A stretch of DNA of 64,000 nucleotides from Aquidulcibacter sp. (lineage in GTDB: Bacteria; Pseudomonadota; Alphaproteobacteria; Caulobacterales; Aquidulcibacteraceae). The translations under genes and the position numbers were made by a program. The stretch is taken from contig JAPZTJ010000021.1 in NCBI GenBank assembly GCA_027532555.1, positions 62,001 through 126,000 on the forward strand. Reading direction: 5' to 3'. Positions 25,836 to 34,477 of the stretch are shown one piece after another. Every line of letters begins with the position of its first letter. Within the stretch, counting starts at the first letter, position 1. Under the pieces are notes generated by a model. That model was not told where the DNA came from. It made no database searches and worked only from the letters and a program-made list of their open reading frames with translations.

Positions 25836-26330
25836 GATCGTCTCCCTCGTCAGCCCAAGTTGCTGGGCGCTGTTTCGTTCTTATTTTAACTCTTTAATCG
25901 TCCGCGGGCCCAAAGAGCAACGCCTGCTCGATTTAGCTTAGGCAGAGCCGGTAAGCACTTGCTCCAGTTTAGATTTAGAGCGTGTTTTTATCGGTGCTAG
26001 AGCGAAAGTCTAGCTATCGCATTTACCGAAGATCCAAGAGGTTAGGCTCAAGCGCCGGTTTTGTGATCGTTGCAGCCTGTCAAAGCAATTATCGAAGGAA
26101 ACCCAAATGGTCAGGCGGCGTTACCACTGGCTATTCAGCATCACACCGTTTCTGGTCGTTTGGCCTGTGCGGTTCATGCCCACGTAACCAAGGCTGGAAC
26201 CCCCGAACCGCAGCACCGTAGTGCCATTGGGTGTTCTTGGCGGGCAGTCTATACCGCTGACGCACTCGACAGGCACGTGTTCTTGGCGAAGTATACCCGC
26301 CAACCAAGAAACGAGGGGAGCGATCGGGAC
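25836..26330. promoter_or_regulatory. 495-bp divergent control region acs / transporter
   Basis: No credible gene is present; an in-frame upstream extension of the transporter to 26070 lacks family similarity. It contains an inverted repeat GCTAGA/TCTAGC (25996-26001 with 26009-26014, 7-base spacer). It also has a 12-bp direct repeat GTGTTCTTGGCG at 26231-26242 and 26277-26288, and a hairpin TTGGCG/CGCCAA (26283-26288 with 26298-26303) just before the transporter ribosome site (GAGGGGAG). TTCTTGG/CCAAGAA (26280-26286 with 26304-26310) offers a competing stem. Confidence 0.6.
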
Positions 26331-28016
26331 ATGGCGGACATAAAACCAATACCAAATTCCGCCGAGGGCGACGCGGGCACTCCGACAAAGGGGCAAAATG
26401 AGAAGCTGGTGATTGCAGCATCCTCGCTCGGCACAGTCTTCGAGTGGTATGACTTTTTCCTATACGGGCTTCTCGCCACCTATATTTCCGCGCAGTTTTT
26501 CTCAGGCGTGAATGAAACCACAGGCTTTATCTTCGCACTTGGGGCTTTTGCAGCAGGCTTTGCTGTTCGTCCGTTCGGCGCGCTGGTGTTTGGTCGTATC
26601 GGCGACATGGTTGGTCGAAAGAACACGTTTTTGGTGACAATGGGTCTGATGGGGCTAGCCACGTTTGCTGTGGGGCTGTTGCCTTCTTACGCCACCATTG
26701 GAGTCGCAGCTCCAATCATCTTGATTGGCCTAAGGCTGCTGCAAGGGCTGGCCATGGGCGGGGAATATGGTGGTGCTGCTACCTATGTCGCCGAACACGC
26801 GCCTGAGGGAAAACGTGGCCTCTATACCAGCTGGATTCAGACCACTGCGACAATGGGTCTGTTTGCTGCCCTCTTGATCGTGATTGGTACTCGCACGCTT
26901 CTTGGTGAAGAAGTGTTCAAGGCGTGGGGATGGCGGGTGCCCTTCCTTGTCTCGATTATCTTGCTGGCTGTTTCTATGTGGATCCGCATGCAGCTCAACG
27001 AGAGCCCCGTCTATCAAAAAATGAAGGACGAAGGAAAAACGTCAAAGGCACCCTTGACCGAAGCTTTTGCGAAATGGGGCAATTTGAAGTGGGTCATTAT
27101 CGTCCTGTTCGGTGCCGTCGCAGGGCAAGCTGTCGTTTGGTACACGGGCCAATTCTATGCGCTTTTCTTCTTGGAGAAGATGCTAAAGGTGGATGGGGCA
27201 AGTACGAATATCCTGATTGCCATTGCCCTAATTATTGGGACCCCAGGCTTTGTCTTTTTTGGCTGGTTGTCTGACAAGATTGGCCGCAAGCCCATCATCT
27301 TGGTGGGGTGCGCCTTGGCAGCCCTGACCTACTTCCCCACTTTTCACGCCTTGACCAAAGCCGCCAACCCAGCTTTGGCTCAAGCACAAGCCAGCGCGCC
27401 GATAAAAGTCGTCGTCAATGACGCCGATTGCTCGGTTCAGTTTGACCCTGTCGGACGGAATAAGTTCGACACCAAGAGTTGCGATATTGCCAAATCCTTT
27501 CTGGCAAAAAGTGGCGTAAGCTATACCAAAGTCGACGCACCGGCAGGTACCGTGGCTTCGATCAAAATTGGCACAGAAACCTTGGTGGCACCGGATCCAA
27601 ACATGGTGACAGGGGCAGACAAGAAAGCTGCGATTACGGCCTATCAAGACAGCGTGAAAGCCGCTTTGGACAAGGCGGGTTATCCCTCCAAAGCCGATCC
27701 GGCCACAATGAATAAGCCATTGGTAATCGCCATTCTGGTCTATCTTGTGCTCTTGGTTACCGCTGTTTACGGGCCAATTGCTGCCTTGTTGGTGGAGATT
27801 TTCCCAAGCCGGATTCGCTATACCTCAATGTCTTTGCCCTATCACATCGGCAACGGCTGGTTTGGTGGCTTCTTGCCTACGACAGCATTCGCGATGGTCG
27901 CCGCAACAGGGGACATTTACTATGGTCTCTGGTATCCAGTGTTGATCGCAGGTCTGTCGGCTGTAGTTGGCTTGTTCTTCCTGCCAGAGACATTCAAGCG
28001 GCGCTTGGACGAGTAG
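26331..28016 (+). CDS. MFS transporter of the metabolite:H+ symporter family with periplasmic insert
   Basis: 561 residues with twelve predicted membrane helices. The opening SLGTVFEWYDFFLYGLLAT, then RPFGALVFGRIGDMVGRK and RLLQGLAMGGEYGGAATYV, mark the MHS (ProP/ShiA/KgtP) branch, which imports small acids or osmolytes with protons. About 120 residues (roughly 342-463) are inserted between helices 9 and 10, a loop that faces the periplasm; it is hydrophilic, with two Cys (DADCSVQFDP and KSCDIAKSF). The usual length is about 430-450 residues. ATG 26331 follows GAGGGGAG. The position beside acs suggests acetate or a related acid as substrate, which is inference. Confidence 0.88.
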   Translation: MADIKPIPNSAEGDAGTPTKGQNEKLVIAASSLGTVFEWYDFFLYGLLATYISAQFFSGVNETTGFIFALGAFAAGFAVRPFGALVFGRIGDMVGRKNTFLVTMGLMGLATFAVGLLPSYATIGVAAPIILIGLRLLQGLAMGGEYGGAATYVAEHAPEGKRGLYTSWIQTTATMGLFAALLIVIGTRTLLGEEVFKAWGWRVPFLVSIILLAVSMWIRMQLNESPVYQKMKDEGKTSKAPLTEAFAKWGNLKWVIIVLFGAVAGQAVVWYTGQFYALFFLEKMLKVDGASTNILIAIALIIGTPGFVFFGWLSDKIGRKPIILVGCALAALTYFPTFHALTKAANPALAQAQASAPIKVVVNDADCSVQFDPVGRNKFDTKSCDIAKSFLAKSGVSYTKVDAPAGTVASIKIGTETLVAPDPNMVTGADKKAAITAYQDSVKAALDKAGYPSKADPATMNKPLVIAILVYLVLLVTAVYGPIAALLVEIFPSRIRYTSMSLPYHIGNGWFGGFLPTTAFAMVAATGDIYYGLWYPVLIAGLSAVVGLFFLPETFKRRLDE

Positions 28017-28040
28017 AAATCCATACCTCTCCTGACCGAG

Positions 28041-28070
28041 AAGACCGGCCGAAGCGCGTGGTCGGTCTTT
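28041..28070. terminator. Terminator between transporter and dehalogenase
   Basis: A 10-bp stem with one G-U pair (AAGACCGGCC, 28041-28050, with GGTCGGTCTT, 28060-28069) and a 9-base loop, followed by T-rich sequence. It lies between two convergent genes. Confidence 0.75.
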
Positions 28071-28087
28071 CCATTTTGATGGCTCTG

Positions 28088-29005
28088 TCAGCGTCGGGCA
28101 CTTACGCCTGCTTTGAAGGACTTCAGGGCCGCTTCGGCGATTTCTGTGCCCCATTCCTGAAGGAAATGACCGCCATCTCGAATGATAAGTGGGGCAGGGC
28201 AGCCTTTAATCAGTTGCTGCATGTCATTCATAATTTCGAGCCCGAAGACAGGGTCAGCCGCGCCCCAGGCCATAAAGCTCTGGCCTTGCCATTGTTCGGC
28301 CCAGAACGTCCGCGCGGCCAAAGACACGTCAACACCTGCCATGTCTGGGTCGGTCATGACGCGCTTGGGAAAAGCGCGCACACCGGCTTTATAGCGCGCA
28401 TCAGGGAAAGGCGCGTCATAGGCCGCCGCTTCTTCAGCACTCAAATGTGGGGTCGAACGTTGCATTAAGGCACCCACCGGCAAATCAGGTCGGGAAGCCG
28501 AATAAGCGCGCCAAGCCATAAATCCATCGCTGGGCGGGTGGCCCGTTGCCAAAGTCGTGTTCATGATGATGAGGCGGGTGATCCGCTCTTCCACACCCGG
28601 CGCGATAGGCAAGGTCAAGCCAAGCAGCCCACCCCAATCTTGCACCACCAAAGTGACATTGCGCAGATCAAGTCGTTCGATAAGCGAAATCAGAAAGCCC
28701 CGATGAAAGTCAAAGCCATAAATCTCTTCGTCTTCTGGCTTATCCGATCTTCCAAAGCCCAAGAGGTCCGGCGCAACGACACGGCCACCTGACGCCACAA
28801 ATACGGGGATCATCTTTCGGTAGAGATAACTCCATGTCGGCTGACCATGGAGACATAGGAAGACCTCATCTGCGTCTACAGGACCCTCATCGATATAAGC
28901 CGCGCGGAGGCCTTCATAGCCCGCAAGGTCACTGATGTAGTGCGGCTTAAAGGCAAAGTCGGCCAAGTTCTCAAAGCGGTCTTCTGGGGTTCTGAGCGCG
29001 TCCAT
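28088..29005 (-). CDS. Haloalkane dehalogenase, subfamily I type
   Basis: 305 residues of the alpha/beta-hydrolase fold. Active-site residues fit a subfamily I dehalogenase: HGQPTWSYLYRKM (oxyanion loop, 53 on), nucleophile Asp123 followed by Trp124 in VVQDWGGLLGL, a second halide-binding Trp165 in FMAWRAYS, catalytic acid Asp251 in WGAADPVFG, and His280 in RDGGHFLQEWG. The spacing of Asp to His is that of DhlA-like enzymes. It replaces a halogen on an alkane with OH, giving an alcohol and halide, in the cytoplasm. Natural substrates of such marine and freshwater enzymes are mostly unknown. Confidence 0.88.
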   Translation of the reverse strand: MDALRTPEDRFENLADFAFKPHYISDLAGYEGLRAAYIDEGPVDADEVFLCLHGQPTWSYLYRKMIPVFVASGGRVVAPDLLGFGRSDKPEDEEIYGFDFHRGFLISLIERLDLRNVTLVVQDWGGLLGLTLPIAPGVEERITRLIIMNTTLATGHPPSDGFMAWRAYSASRPDLPVGALMQRSTPHLSAEEAAAYDAPFPDARYKAGVRAFPKRVMTDPDMAGVDVSLAARTFWAEQWQGQSFMAWGAADPVFGLEIMNDMQQLIKGCPAPLIIRDGGHFLQEWGTEIAEAALKSFKAGVSARR

Positions 29006-29042
29006 TGATTGTCCTGTCTCAAGTTTAAGGCCGAAAAGCTTG

Positions 29043-29462
29043 CTAGCGTTTCAGAGCCCCGCTTTGGGTGATGCCAACCAGATACATAGCGGCAAGGGCC
29101 GTATTTGGGATAATGTTTAGCGCAAAGCCTGTGGCAATTGAGCAGATACCATCAATGACATACCAACTGATCAAGCCGGCGGTAATTGCGTCCCATAGGG
29201 CTCGACCCTGTGTGCCGAGGGTGAAAGCGACGCGCATCACGCCATAAATCATAACTGCCCAGCCTATCGTGATCGCGCCCATAAGGCCTAAGCTAAATCG
29301 TAAGGCGGCGTCAAAGCTTACTTCGGTCCCTCCAGATAAAAAGGTCATGAGCAAAACTACAGGGCCGCTAGTTGGCGCAAAAGCTCCTGCACTTAGGACC
29401 TCGCCGAACAACACAAGCGATGCGCAAAATGCGCCAAAATAAGCGCGCCAAAAAGCAGACAT
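29043..29462 (-). CDS. Four-helix membrane protein, unknown
   Basis: 139 residues from ATG 29462, with GGGGAGG eight bases upstream. Four hydrophobic segments are visible (YFGAFCASLVLFGEVLSAG, LMGAITIGWAVMIYGVM, AITAGLISWYVIDGICSIA, IPNTALAAMYLVGI). I do not recognise the family. It is divergent from an XRE regulator gene with 125 bp between starts, a common arrangement of a regulator and its target. Confidence 0.72.
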   Translation of the reverse strand: MSAFWRAYFGAFCASLVLFGEVLSAGAFAPTSGPVVLLMTFLSGGTEVSFDAALRFSLGLMGAITIGWAVMIYGVMRVAFTLGTQGRALWDAITAGLISWYVIDGICSIATGFALNIIPNTALAAMYLVGITQSGALKR

Positions 29463-29587
29463 GAAAAACCTCCCCAATAAGTTGGACGACAAGGTGATGC
29501 CATTCCTGCTAGCTGGCAATTACCTCTCACATCATTGAACTGGTGTTAGGGTCATGCCAGTTTCCATCCATAGGCGGGAGATATGGC

Positions 29588-30424
29588 ATGACAATCACGG
29601 TTCAAACCCGGCAGGCAGAAGCCGATGGCAACTTTGCCAAACTCCTACGAGACTGGCGTCAAAAGCGCCGTTTATCGCAATTAGATCTGGCACTTATGTC
29701 TGGTGTCTCTCAACGCCATGTCAGTTTCCTCGAATCGCGCCGTGCTAATCCCAGTCGCAACATGATCTTGCAATTGAGCGAGACTTTGGATGTCCCCTTG
29801 CGTGACCGTAATGCTTGGCTGACAGCAGCAGGCTTTGCACCGATCTTTAAGACACGCGAATTGGATGATCCCCAAATGGGGCAAGTTATGGCCGCCATTC
29901 GAATGATGTTGGCCGCACATGAGCCCTTTCCCGCAATCGCGTTGGATCGGGCTTGGAATGTCCGATTATCCAATCAATCGTTCGATCAATTAGGTTCGAT
30001 GCTGGGTGACGACATTTGGACACGGGTCGGCGGGGAAGGGCGCAATCTGTTGCGTTTGTTCTTTCATCCAGATGGCATTCGCCCCTTTGTTACTAATTGG
30101 GGGGCTGTTGGGCCCTTGATGTGGCAACGCGCACAGCGCGAGGCAGAGGTGCTGGCCGGGGCTGATATGAAAGCGGTGCTAGAGGAACTTGCTCCGTATC
30201 AAGACCCCCATATTTTGTGGTCAGCCGCAGAAGCCTCACTCGTACCCGTTATCCCGTTCAACATGGATATCCGCGGCCTCAAGGTTTCGATGTTTGCTGT
30301 TGTGGCAACTTTTGGCACCGCTCAGGACATTACGGCCGATGAGCTGCGCCTAGAAACATTGTTCCCAGCTGACCCCGAAACCGAGGCTATGTTCCGCGCC
30401 GCGGCGCAGGCTCGCTCGCAATAA
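29588..30424 (+). CDS. XRE-family regulator with MmyB-like ligand domain
   Basis: 278 residues. The N-terminal helix-turn-helix reads RRLSQLDLALMSGVSQRHVSFLESRRANPSRNMILQLSETL in pieces (about residues 24-64). The rest is the MmyB-like ligand-binding domain: AIALDRAWNVRLSNQSF, NLLRLFFHPDGIRPFVTNW and LRLETLFPADPETEAMFR at the end. Regulators of this type bind a small, possibly acyl, ligand; the ligand here is unknown. GGGAGA stands about eight bases before ATG 29588. A limonene-epoxide-hydrolase-like gene follows 68 bp downstream and a membrane protein gene is divergent, so these are candidate targets. Confidence 0.87.
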   Translation: MTITVQTRQAEADGNFAKLLRDWRQKRRLSQLDLALMSGVSQRHVSFLESRRANPSRNMILQLSETLDVPLRDRNAWLTAAGFAPIFKTRELDDPQMGQVMAAIRMMLAAHEPFPAIALDRAWNVRLSNQSFDQLGSMLGDDIWTRVGGEGRNLLRLFFHPDGIRPFVTNWGAVGPLMWQRAQREAEVLAGADMKAVLEELAPYQDPHILWSAAEASLVPVIPFNMDIRGLKVSMFAVVATFGTAQDITADELRLETLFPADPETEAMFRAAAQARSQ

Positions 30425-30492
30425 CCCGCGACGTAATTGCGCGTAGGGTAGATCAGGGTGAAGCTGAAGTTCGTACCGATAAGGAGTAATTT

Positions 30493-30882
30493 ATGTCCGA
30501 TACGAGCACCCAACCGATTGAAATCGTCCGCCGCTTATTGAAAGCCATGGAGCCCTTGGACTATGACACCGCCTTGGCTCTTGTCTCTCCGACTTGCGTT
30601 TACATCAATCCTCCACCAATTGGCGAGGTAAGTGGTCCCGAGGGCATTCGGGCGGTGTTGGGACCATTCTTTTCGCCAACACTTGAAAATGAGTTCAAAA
30701 TCCTGCGGGAGTCTGCCAGTGGTGGTACCGTGTTCTTAGAGCGGCTTGATCGACATCGCTTGAAAGACAAATGGGTTGAATTGCCTGTGACTGGCGTATT
30801 TGAGGTCAAGGATGGCCTTATTACCTATTGGCGCGATTATTTCGACGCCGCGACCATTCTTGCACAATGGCCGACTGGGTAA
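30493..30882 (+). CDS. Limonene-1,2-epoxide hydrolase-fold (SnoaL/NTF2-like) protein
   Basis: 129 residues of the NTF2-like fold. The pattern TVFLERLDRHRLKDKWVELP followed by VTGVFEVKDGLITYWRDYFD matches the limonene-epoxide hydrolase branch, where Arg and two Asp (ERLD and WRDYFD) activate water. It may hydrate an epoxide or act as an isomerase-like catalyst; the substrate is unknown. GGAG precedes ATG 30493. A strong hairpin follows the gene. Confidence 0.78.
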   Translation: MSDTSTQPIEIVRRLLKAMEPLDYDTALALVSPTCVYINPPPIGEVSGPEGIRAVLGPFFSPTLENEFKILRESASGGTVFLERLDRHRLKDKWVELPVTGVFEVKDGLITYWRDYFDAATILAQWPTG

Positions 30883-30901
30883 GCAGACCTGAGCCCTTGA
30901 T

Positions 30902-30927
30902 GGTTGCCTGTCCGCGAACAGGCAACC
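30902..30927 (+). terminator. Hairpin after the epoxide-hydrolase-like gene
   Basis: A perfect 10-bp stem GGTTGCCTGT/ACAGGCAACC (30902-30911 with 30918-30927, loop CCGCGA). It has no T-run on either side, so it is a likely but not classical terminator between convergent genes. Confidence 0.6.
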
Positions 30928-30935
30928 GCCGGAAA

Positions 30936-32141
30936 TTAGAGTTTCTCGGAGACCGTGGCGTTCGCCAAAAGACCTTCGATCTCCTCAGCGCTAAAGCCTG
31001 CTTCGGCCAGGACAGCACGGGCATCCTTACCGGGTGTGGGCACGGACCGTTTGGTTGCCTCAGGAATACCAGGGAAACGGATGGGGCCAGAGGGCGAGGC
31101 TTTAGACCCGCCTTGTCCATCGTCAATCTGGGTCATGCCACCAGCGGCTAAAAACTGAGGGTCGGCAACGGTTTCGGCGGGGCTTTGTACCGGTGCCCAA
31201 ACGAGATCGTGGGCGTCCAAGCGGCTAGCAATATCGGCAAAGTCGCGCGCCGCAAAGACTTCATCCATCAATGCCACCAGCGTTGGTCCATTCTCCCGCC
31301 GTGCTTTTGAGGTGGCAAAGCGGGGATCGTGCTGCAGGGCTTCAAGGCTCAAGGCTTGGCAGAAGCCCGGCCAATCGGCTGTTCCTTGCCGGGGCAGAAG
31401 GGTCAGCCAGCGACCATCGCGGCACTGAAAGAAGTTAGCCAAAGGATTGACCGCGTCAAACCTTGGCCGGGTTGAGGCCAACCTGCCAAAGCGCATCTGG
31501 ATCGACATGTCTGACCCTAAGGTATAGGTGCCAGCTCGCAAAAGCGATGCATCAACGTGCTGCCCCTTGCCCGTGCTTTGGCGGCCATGCACCGCTGCCA
31601 AGATACCCGCAACGGTTGAGAGAGAGCAGATATGATCACCGACACCGGTGCGAATGGGAAAGGGCTCCACTCCTTTTGGTGCCGTTAGTCGGGCCCAGCC
31701 AGAGCGCGACCAGAAAGCAGCCACATCAAAGCCAGCGCGGTCCACATCTGGGCCTTCAAGGCCGTAACCGGTGACATTGGCATAGATCAGGCGGGGGTTC
31801 ACGGCAGACAGTGCAGCATAATCAAGGCCCGCGCGGGTTAGACCGCCGGGACGTACATTGGTGATAAAGACATCGGCCTCTTGGACTAGTTTCCGAACCA
31901 ACTCACGGCCTTCGTCCTGGGCGGTATCAATGATGATTGAACGCTTGCCGCGATTATCGAGGTCAAAAACAGGATTTTCAGCTATATCAGAGCCAATCGT
32001 ATCGAAGAACCGGCGGATGGGATCACCACCTGGCGGCTCAATCTTGATTACGTCTGCCCCCCAATCTGCCATCAAGCCACCTGCGCCCGGTGCTGCGATG
32101 TAAGTAGCATATTCGATGACCTTGAGACCCTTGAGCAGCAT
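30936..32141 (-). CDS. CaiB/BaiF family CoA-transferase
   Basis: 401 residues of the class III CoA-transferase fold. The N terminus LKGLKVIEYATYIAAPGAGG, then MADWGADVIKIEPPGGDPIR and LDNRGKRSIIIDT, are family hallmarks. The usual catalytic Asp is seen near FDVAAFWSRSGW. These enzymes move CoA between carboxylic acids, or act as racemases (AMACR-like) on 2-methylacyl-CoA; the sequence alone does not settle which. It lies on the opposite strand to the epoxide-hydrolase-like gene and is divergent from the first DUF2336 gene. Confidence 0.88.
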   Translation of the reverse strand: MLLKGLKVIEYATYIAAPGAGGLMADWGADVIKIEPPGGDPIRRFFDTIGSDIAENPVFDLDNRGKRSIIIDTAQDEGRELVRKLVQEADVFITNVRPGGLTRAGLDYAALSAVNPRLIYANVTGYGLEGPDVDRAGFDVAAFWSRSGWARLTAPKGVEPFPIRTGVGDHICSLSTVAGILAAVHGRQSTGKGQHVDASLLRAGTYTLGSDMSIQMRFGRLASTRPRFDAVNPLANFFQCRDGRWLTLLPRQGTADWPGFCQALSLEALQHDPRFATSKARRENGPTLVALMDEVFAARDFADIASRLDAHDLVWAPVQSPAETVADPQFLAAGGMTQIDDGQGGSKASPSGPIRFPGIPEATKRSVPTPGKDARAVLAEAGFSAEEIEGLLANATVSEKL

Positions 32142-32201
32142 AATGTGTTCCCCCGAAGATTTTGATTTTTATACGCGATGTGCATCACAACAGCCGAAGT
32201 G

Positions 32202-32215
32202 TTTACCTGTGTAAA
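32202..32215. promoter_or_regulatory. Inverted repeat in divergent promoter region
   Basis: TTTAC-CTGT-GTAAA (32202-32215) is a small perfect inverted repeat between the CoA-transferase start at 32141 and the DUF2336 start at 32291. Its size suits a regulator site, but no specific factor can be named. Confidence 0.3.
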
Positions 32216-32290
32216 GACGCCATTAACCCTAACAGAGCACCTTAGCTGTGTTGCGAATCACTGCAAATGTGGTTCTGGGAGCAATATGTC

Positions 32291-33439
32291 ATGAGCGTTT
32301 CAACGCTACGCGTAAATCTGAGTGAAGCAGACATTCGCGCCTTAATCAAAGGCGATACCGATGAAGACCGCGCTTTGGCGTGCTATCGGCTGTGTCGACG
32401 CATCGATACGGTGACGCTGACGGATGAAGAACGCGCTTATGCAGAGCAAATTCTGCAGATTGTCGTCAGTGGTGCTGCAGAGCGTGTGCGCCGGGCATTG
32501 GCCGTGACCTTGAAGGCGTCACCCAATTTACCTCCTGAAATTGCGTCAAAGTTAGCGCGCGATGTTGAATCGATTGCCTTGCCACTGTTGGAAAGTTCAC
32601 CCGTCCTCAGTGATGAGGATTTGGTCGAGATCCTTGAGTCTGCCGAGCCTGCTCGCCAATACGCTATTGCCCGTCGAGAAAGCTTGTCGGAGAGCGTGAC
32701 GACGGCTCTGTGCACCTATGGCGTTGATGGGGCCATTATTGAAGCGCTCCATAATGACGGGGCTGAATTTAATGATGTGGGCATGACGCGGGCTTTGGAT
32801 CGATTCCCGACTGTGCACGCATTGAAAGTAGCTATGATTGAACGGCCAATTCTGCCCATTTTGGTCTCTGAAAAATTGGCGGCTCGTCTGACGGGTGAGT
32901 TATTTGATCGCTTGGTCGAAAAGCATGCCGTACCGCCACAGATGGCAATTGATTTGGCTACGAACACGCGGGAGCGCGCCGGGGTTGATTTGATCGCGCA
33001 GGCTGGCCTCCAAGCGGATATGAAACGCTACATCCAACAATTGAACCTCAATGGTCGCTTGACGCCCAGCTTTGTCTTACGTGCACTGTGCCAAGGAGAG
33101 GTGCGGTTAGTCGAGTATGCCTTCGCTGAACTGGCGGGGATTCCCCATAACAAAGCTTGGCTGTTGGTTCATGACGGTGGCACCATGGGGCTGCGCGCCA
33201 TTTTTGAACGGGCGAGCATGCCTCCAAGTCTCTATCCCGCGTTCCGGGCTGCTATCGAGGTCCTGCATGAGACGGAGTTTGACGGTACGGCTGATGACCG
33301 CACCCGCTTCCGTAAGCGCATGATTGAGCGTGTGCTCACGCGCTTCCAGTCGATTCCTGACGAGGACTTGAGTTACCTCCTCGAAAAGCTCGACTATGTT
33401 CGCGAGGAGGCGGAAGAAAAGCGCCTTGCCGTTGGCTAG
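32291..33439 (+). CDS. DUF2336 protein (copy 1)
   Basis: 382 residues, all-helical in appearance, without signal peptide or membrane helix. It matches the alphaproteobacterial DUF2336 type: an early repeat-like region (RVRRALAVTLKASPNLPPEI, LPLLESSPVLSDEDLVEIL) and a C-terminal block (LNGRLTPSFVLRALCQGEVR). A second family member at 36108-37196 aligns with it over these blocks. The helical repeats suggest a protein-binding scaffold; the function is unknown. GGGAG ten bases before ATG 32291 is used for the start; ATG 32267 is in frame and also possible. It converges with an EAL-like gene. Confidence 0.78.
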   Translation: MSVSTLRVNLSEADIRALIKGDTDEDRALACYRLCRRIDTVTLTDEERAYAEQILQIVVSGAAERVRRALAVTLKASPNLPPEIASKLARDVESIALPLLESSPVLSDEDLVEILESAEPARQYAIARRESLSESVTTALCTYGVDGAIIEALHNDGAEFNDVGMTRALDRFPTVHALKVAMIERPILPILVSEKLAARLTGELFDRLVEKHAVPPQMAIDLATNTRERAGVDLIAQAGLQADMKRYIQQLNLNGRLTPSFVLRALCQGEVRLVEYAFAELAGIPHNKAWLLVHDGGTMGLRAIFERASMPPSLYPAFRAAIEVLHETEFDGTADDRTRFRKRMIERVLTRFQSIPDEDLSYLLEKLDYVREEAEEKRLAVG

Positions 33440-33442
33440 ATG

Positions 33443-33471
33443 TCCAACTGCCCCGAAAGAGGGCATTTGGA
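33443..33471. terminator. Hairpin between convergent DUF2336 and EAL-like genes
   Basis: TCCAA-C-TGCCC (33443-33453) pairs with GGGCA-T-TTGGA (33461-33471), an 11-bp stem with one mismatch and a 7-base loop. There is no clear T-run. Confidence 0.5.
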
Positions 33472-33502
33472 TGTGCTTGCGCCTTTAGTTATTGCTTTGG
33501 CT

Positions 33503-34477
33503 TTAGGCAGCTTCAGAGCCTAGTTGACCGGGCTCGTGCAACTCCTCGAGGCTGAAAAACTGGAGCGGCCTATGAGGCGGTTTTGGTGACTGTTCGTCTT
33601 GCTCTTGTAGTTGAACAGGCTCCAAAGCTATCTCTAAAGGTGGTGTCTCGGCTTCAGACCCCGGCTCTGAGCCTTCATCGCCTTCCAGTCCAACCAGTTG
33701 CTCGGACAGCATTTGCGAGGCTGACTGAAAGCTCAAGGGCAGGGAAACAAAGTGTCCTTGCAGCCGCGTGAAACCAATCTGATAACATTGGCGAATGGCC
33801 TTGGAAGACTCTGCCCCGACTGCAACAACCGGCATGCCAGCATTTTGGGCGGCTTGAATTCGGCGCATGAAAGCACTGGCACCGACCGAATGAAGCCGAC
33901 TTGCCACCGTTAGCATCGTAGAGCCGCCACACTTGAGCTGGCAGAAGAGGGACCGCGCCCGTTTATCTAGGGCAAGGCTTGGTGGTCCCTTAGCATCAAG
34001 GGCAATCTTAAAGCCGAATCCTGCCAGAATTTCCAAGCAGGCAAGGCCCTGACTGCCGGTGCAGGTCAGTTCCTCTTCGTCGATTTCGAGAACGATCCAC
34101 TCTGCTTTGGCACCTTCACTTGCCACGCAATCCACCAGGTCACGCGCAAATCTTGGGTCCATAACGTCCGTCATCGAGACGTTGATGGCCATATCGATGG
34201 CATAGCCATGATTGCGCCACGTGTGAATCGCACGCGCAGCTTGGGCGGCTAATGTTCGGCTCATGACGCCAATAAGGCCTTCTTTCGCAGCAAGACCAAA
34301 AAACAGGCCAGGCGACAAAATGCCCAGCTTTGGATGGTGCCAACGGGCGACACCTTCAAAGGCAACTATCTTCTTGGTGGATAACTCGATTTGCGGCTGA
34401 AACGCTAATTGGATTTCGCCGGCTGCAAGGCTTTGGAGCAATTCAACGCGTGCTAAGGAAACCACCTGCGTTACCAT
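33503..34477 (-). CDS. Degenerate EAL-domain protein
   Basis: 324 residues. An EAL domain fills residues about 10-250: LLQSLAAGEIQLAFQPQIEL, then E41-G-V in place of E-A-L, Asn99 in AINVS, Glu131 in VLEIDEEEL, Asp161 and Lys182. Key parts are lost: the D-D-F-G-T-G loop reads DAKGPP, so the second metal-binding Asp is Ala162, and the glutamate of the E-G-x-E motif is Val220. Cyclic-di-GMP hydrolysis is therefore unlikely, while ligand or protein binding remains possible. An acidic, Gln/Pro-rich tail of about 60 residues follows. The start is uncertain (ATG 34477 or GTG 34504). It sits downstream of a Hpt gene and its terminator. Confidence 0.82.
   Translation of the reverse strand: MVTQVVSLARVELLQSLAAGEIQLAFQPQIELSTKKIVAFEGVARWHHPKLGILSPGLFFGLAAKEGLIGVMSRTLAAQAARAIHTWRNHGYAIDMAINVSMTDVMDPRFARDLVDCVASEGAKAEWIVLEIDEEELTCTGSQGLACLEILAGFGFKIALDAKGPPSLALDKRARSLFCQLKCGGSTMLTVASRLHSVGASAFMRRIQAAQNAGMPVVAVGAESSKAIRQCYQIGFTRLQGHFVSLPLSFQSASQMLSEQLVGLEGDEGSEPGSEAETPPLEIALEPVQLQEQDEQSPKPPHRPLQFFSLEELHEPGQLGSEAA

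Noticed and set aside
26070..26330. N-terminal extension of the transporter by 87 codons
   Set aside because: The extension has no membrane character or family similarity, contains the repeats described, and ATG 26331 has a ribosome site and a normal MHS N terminus.
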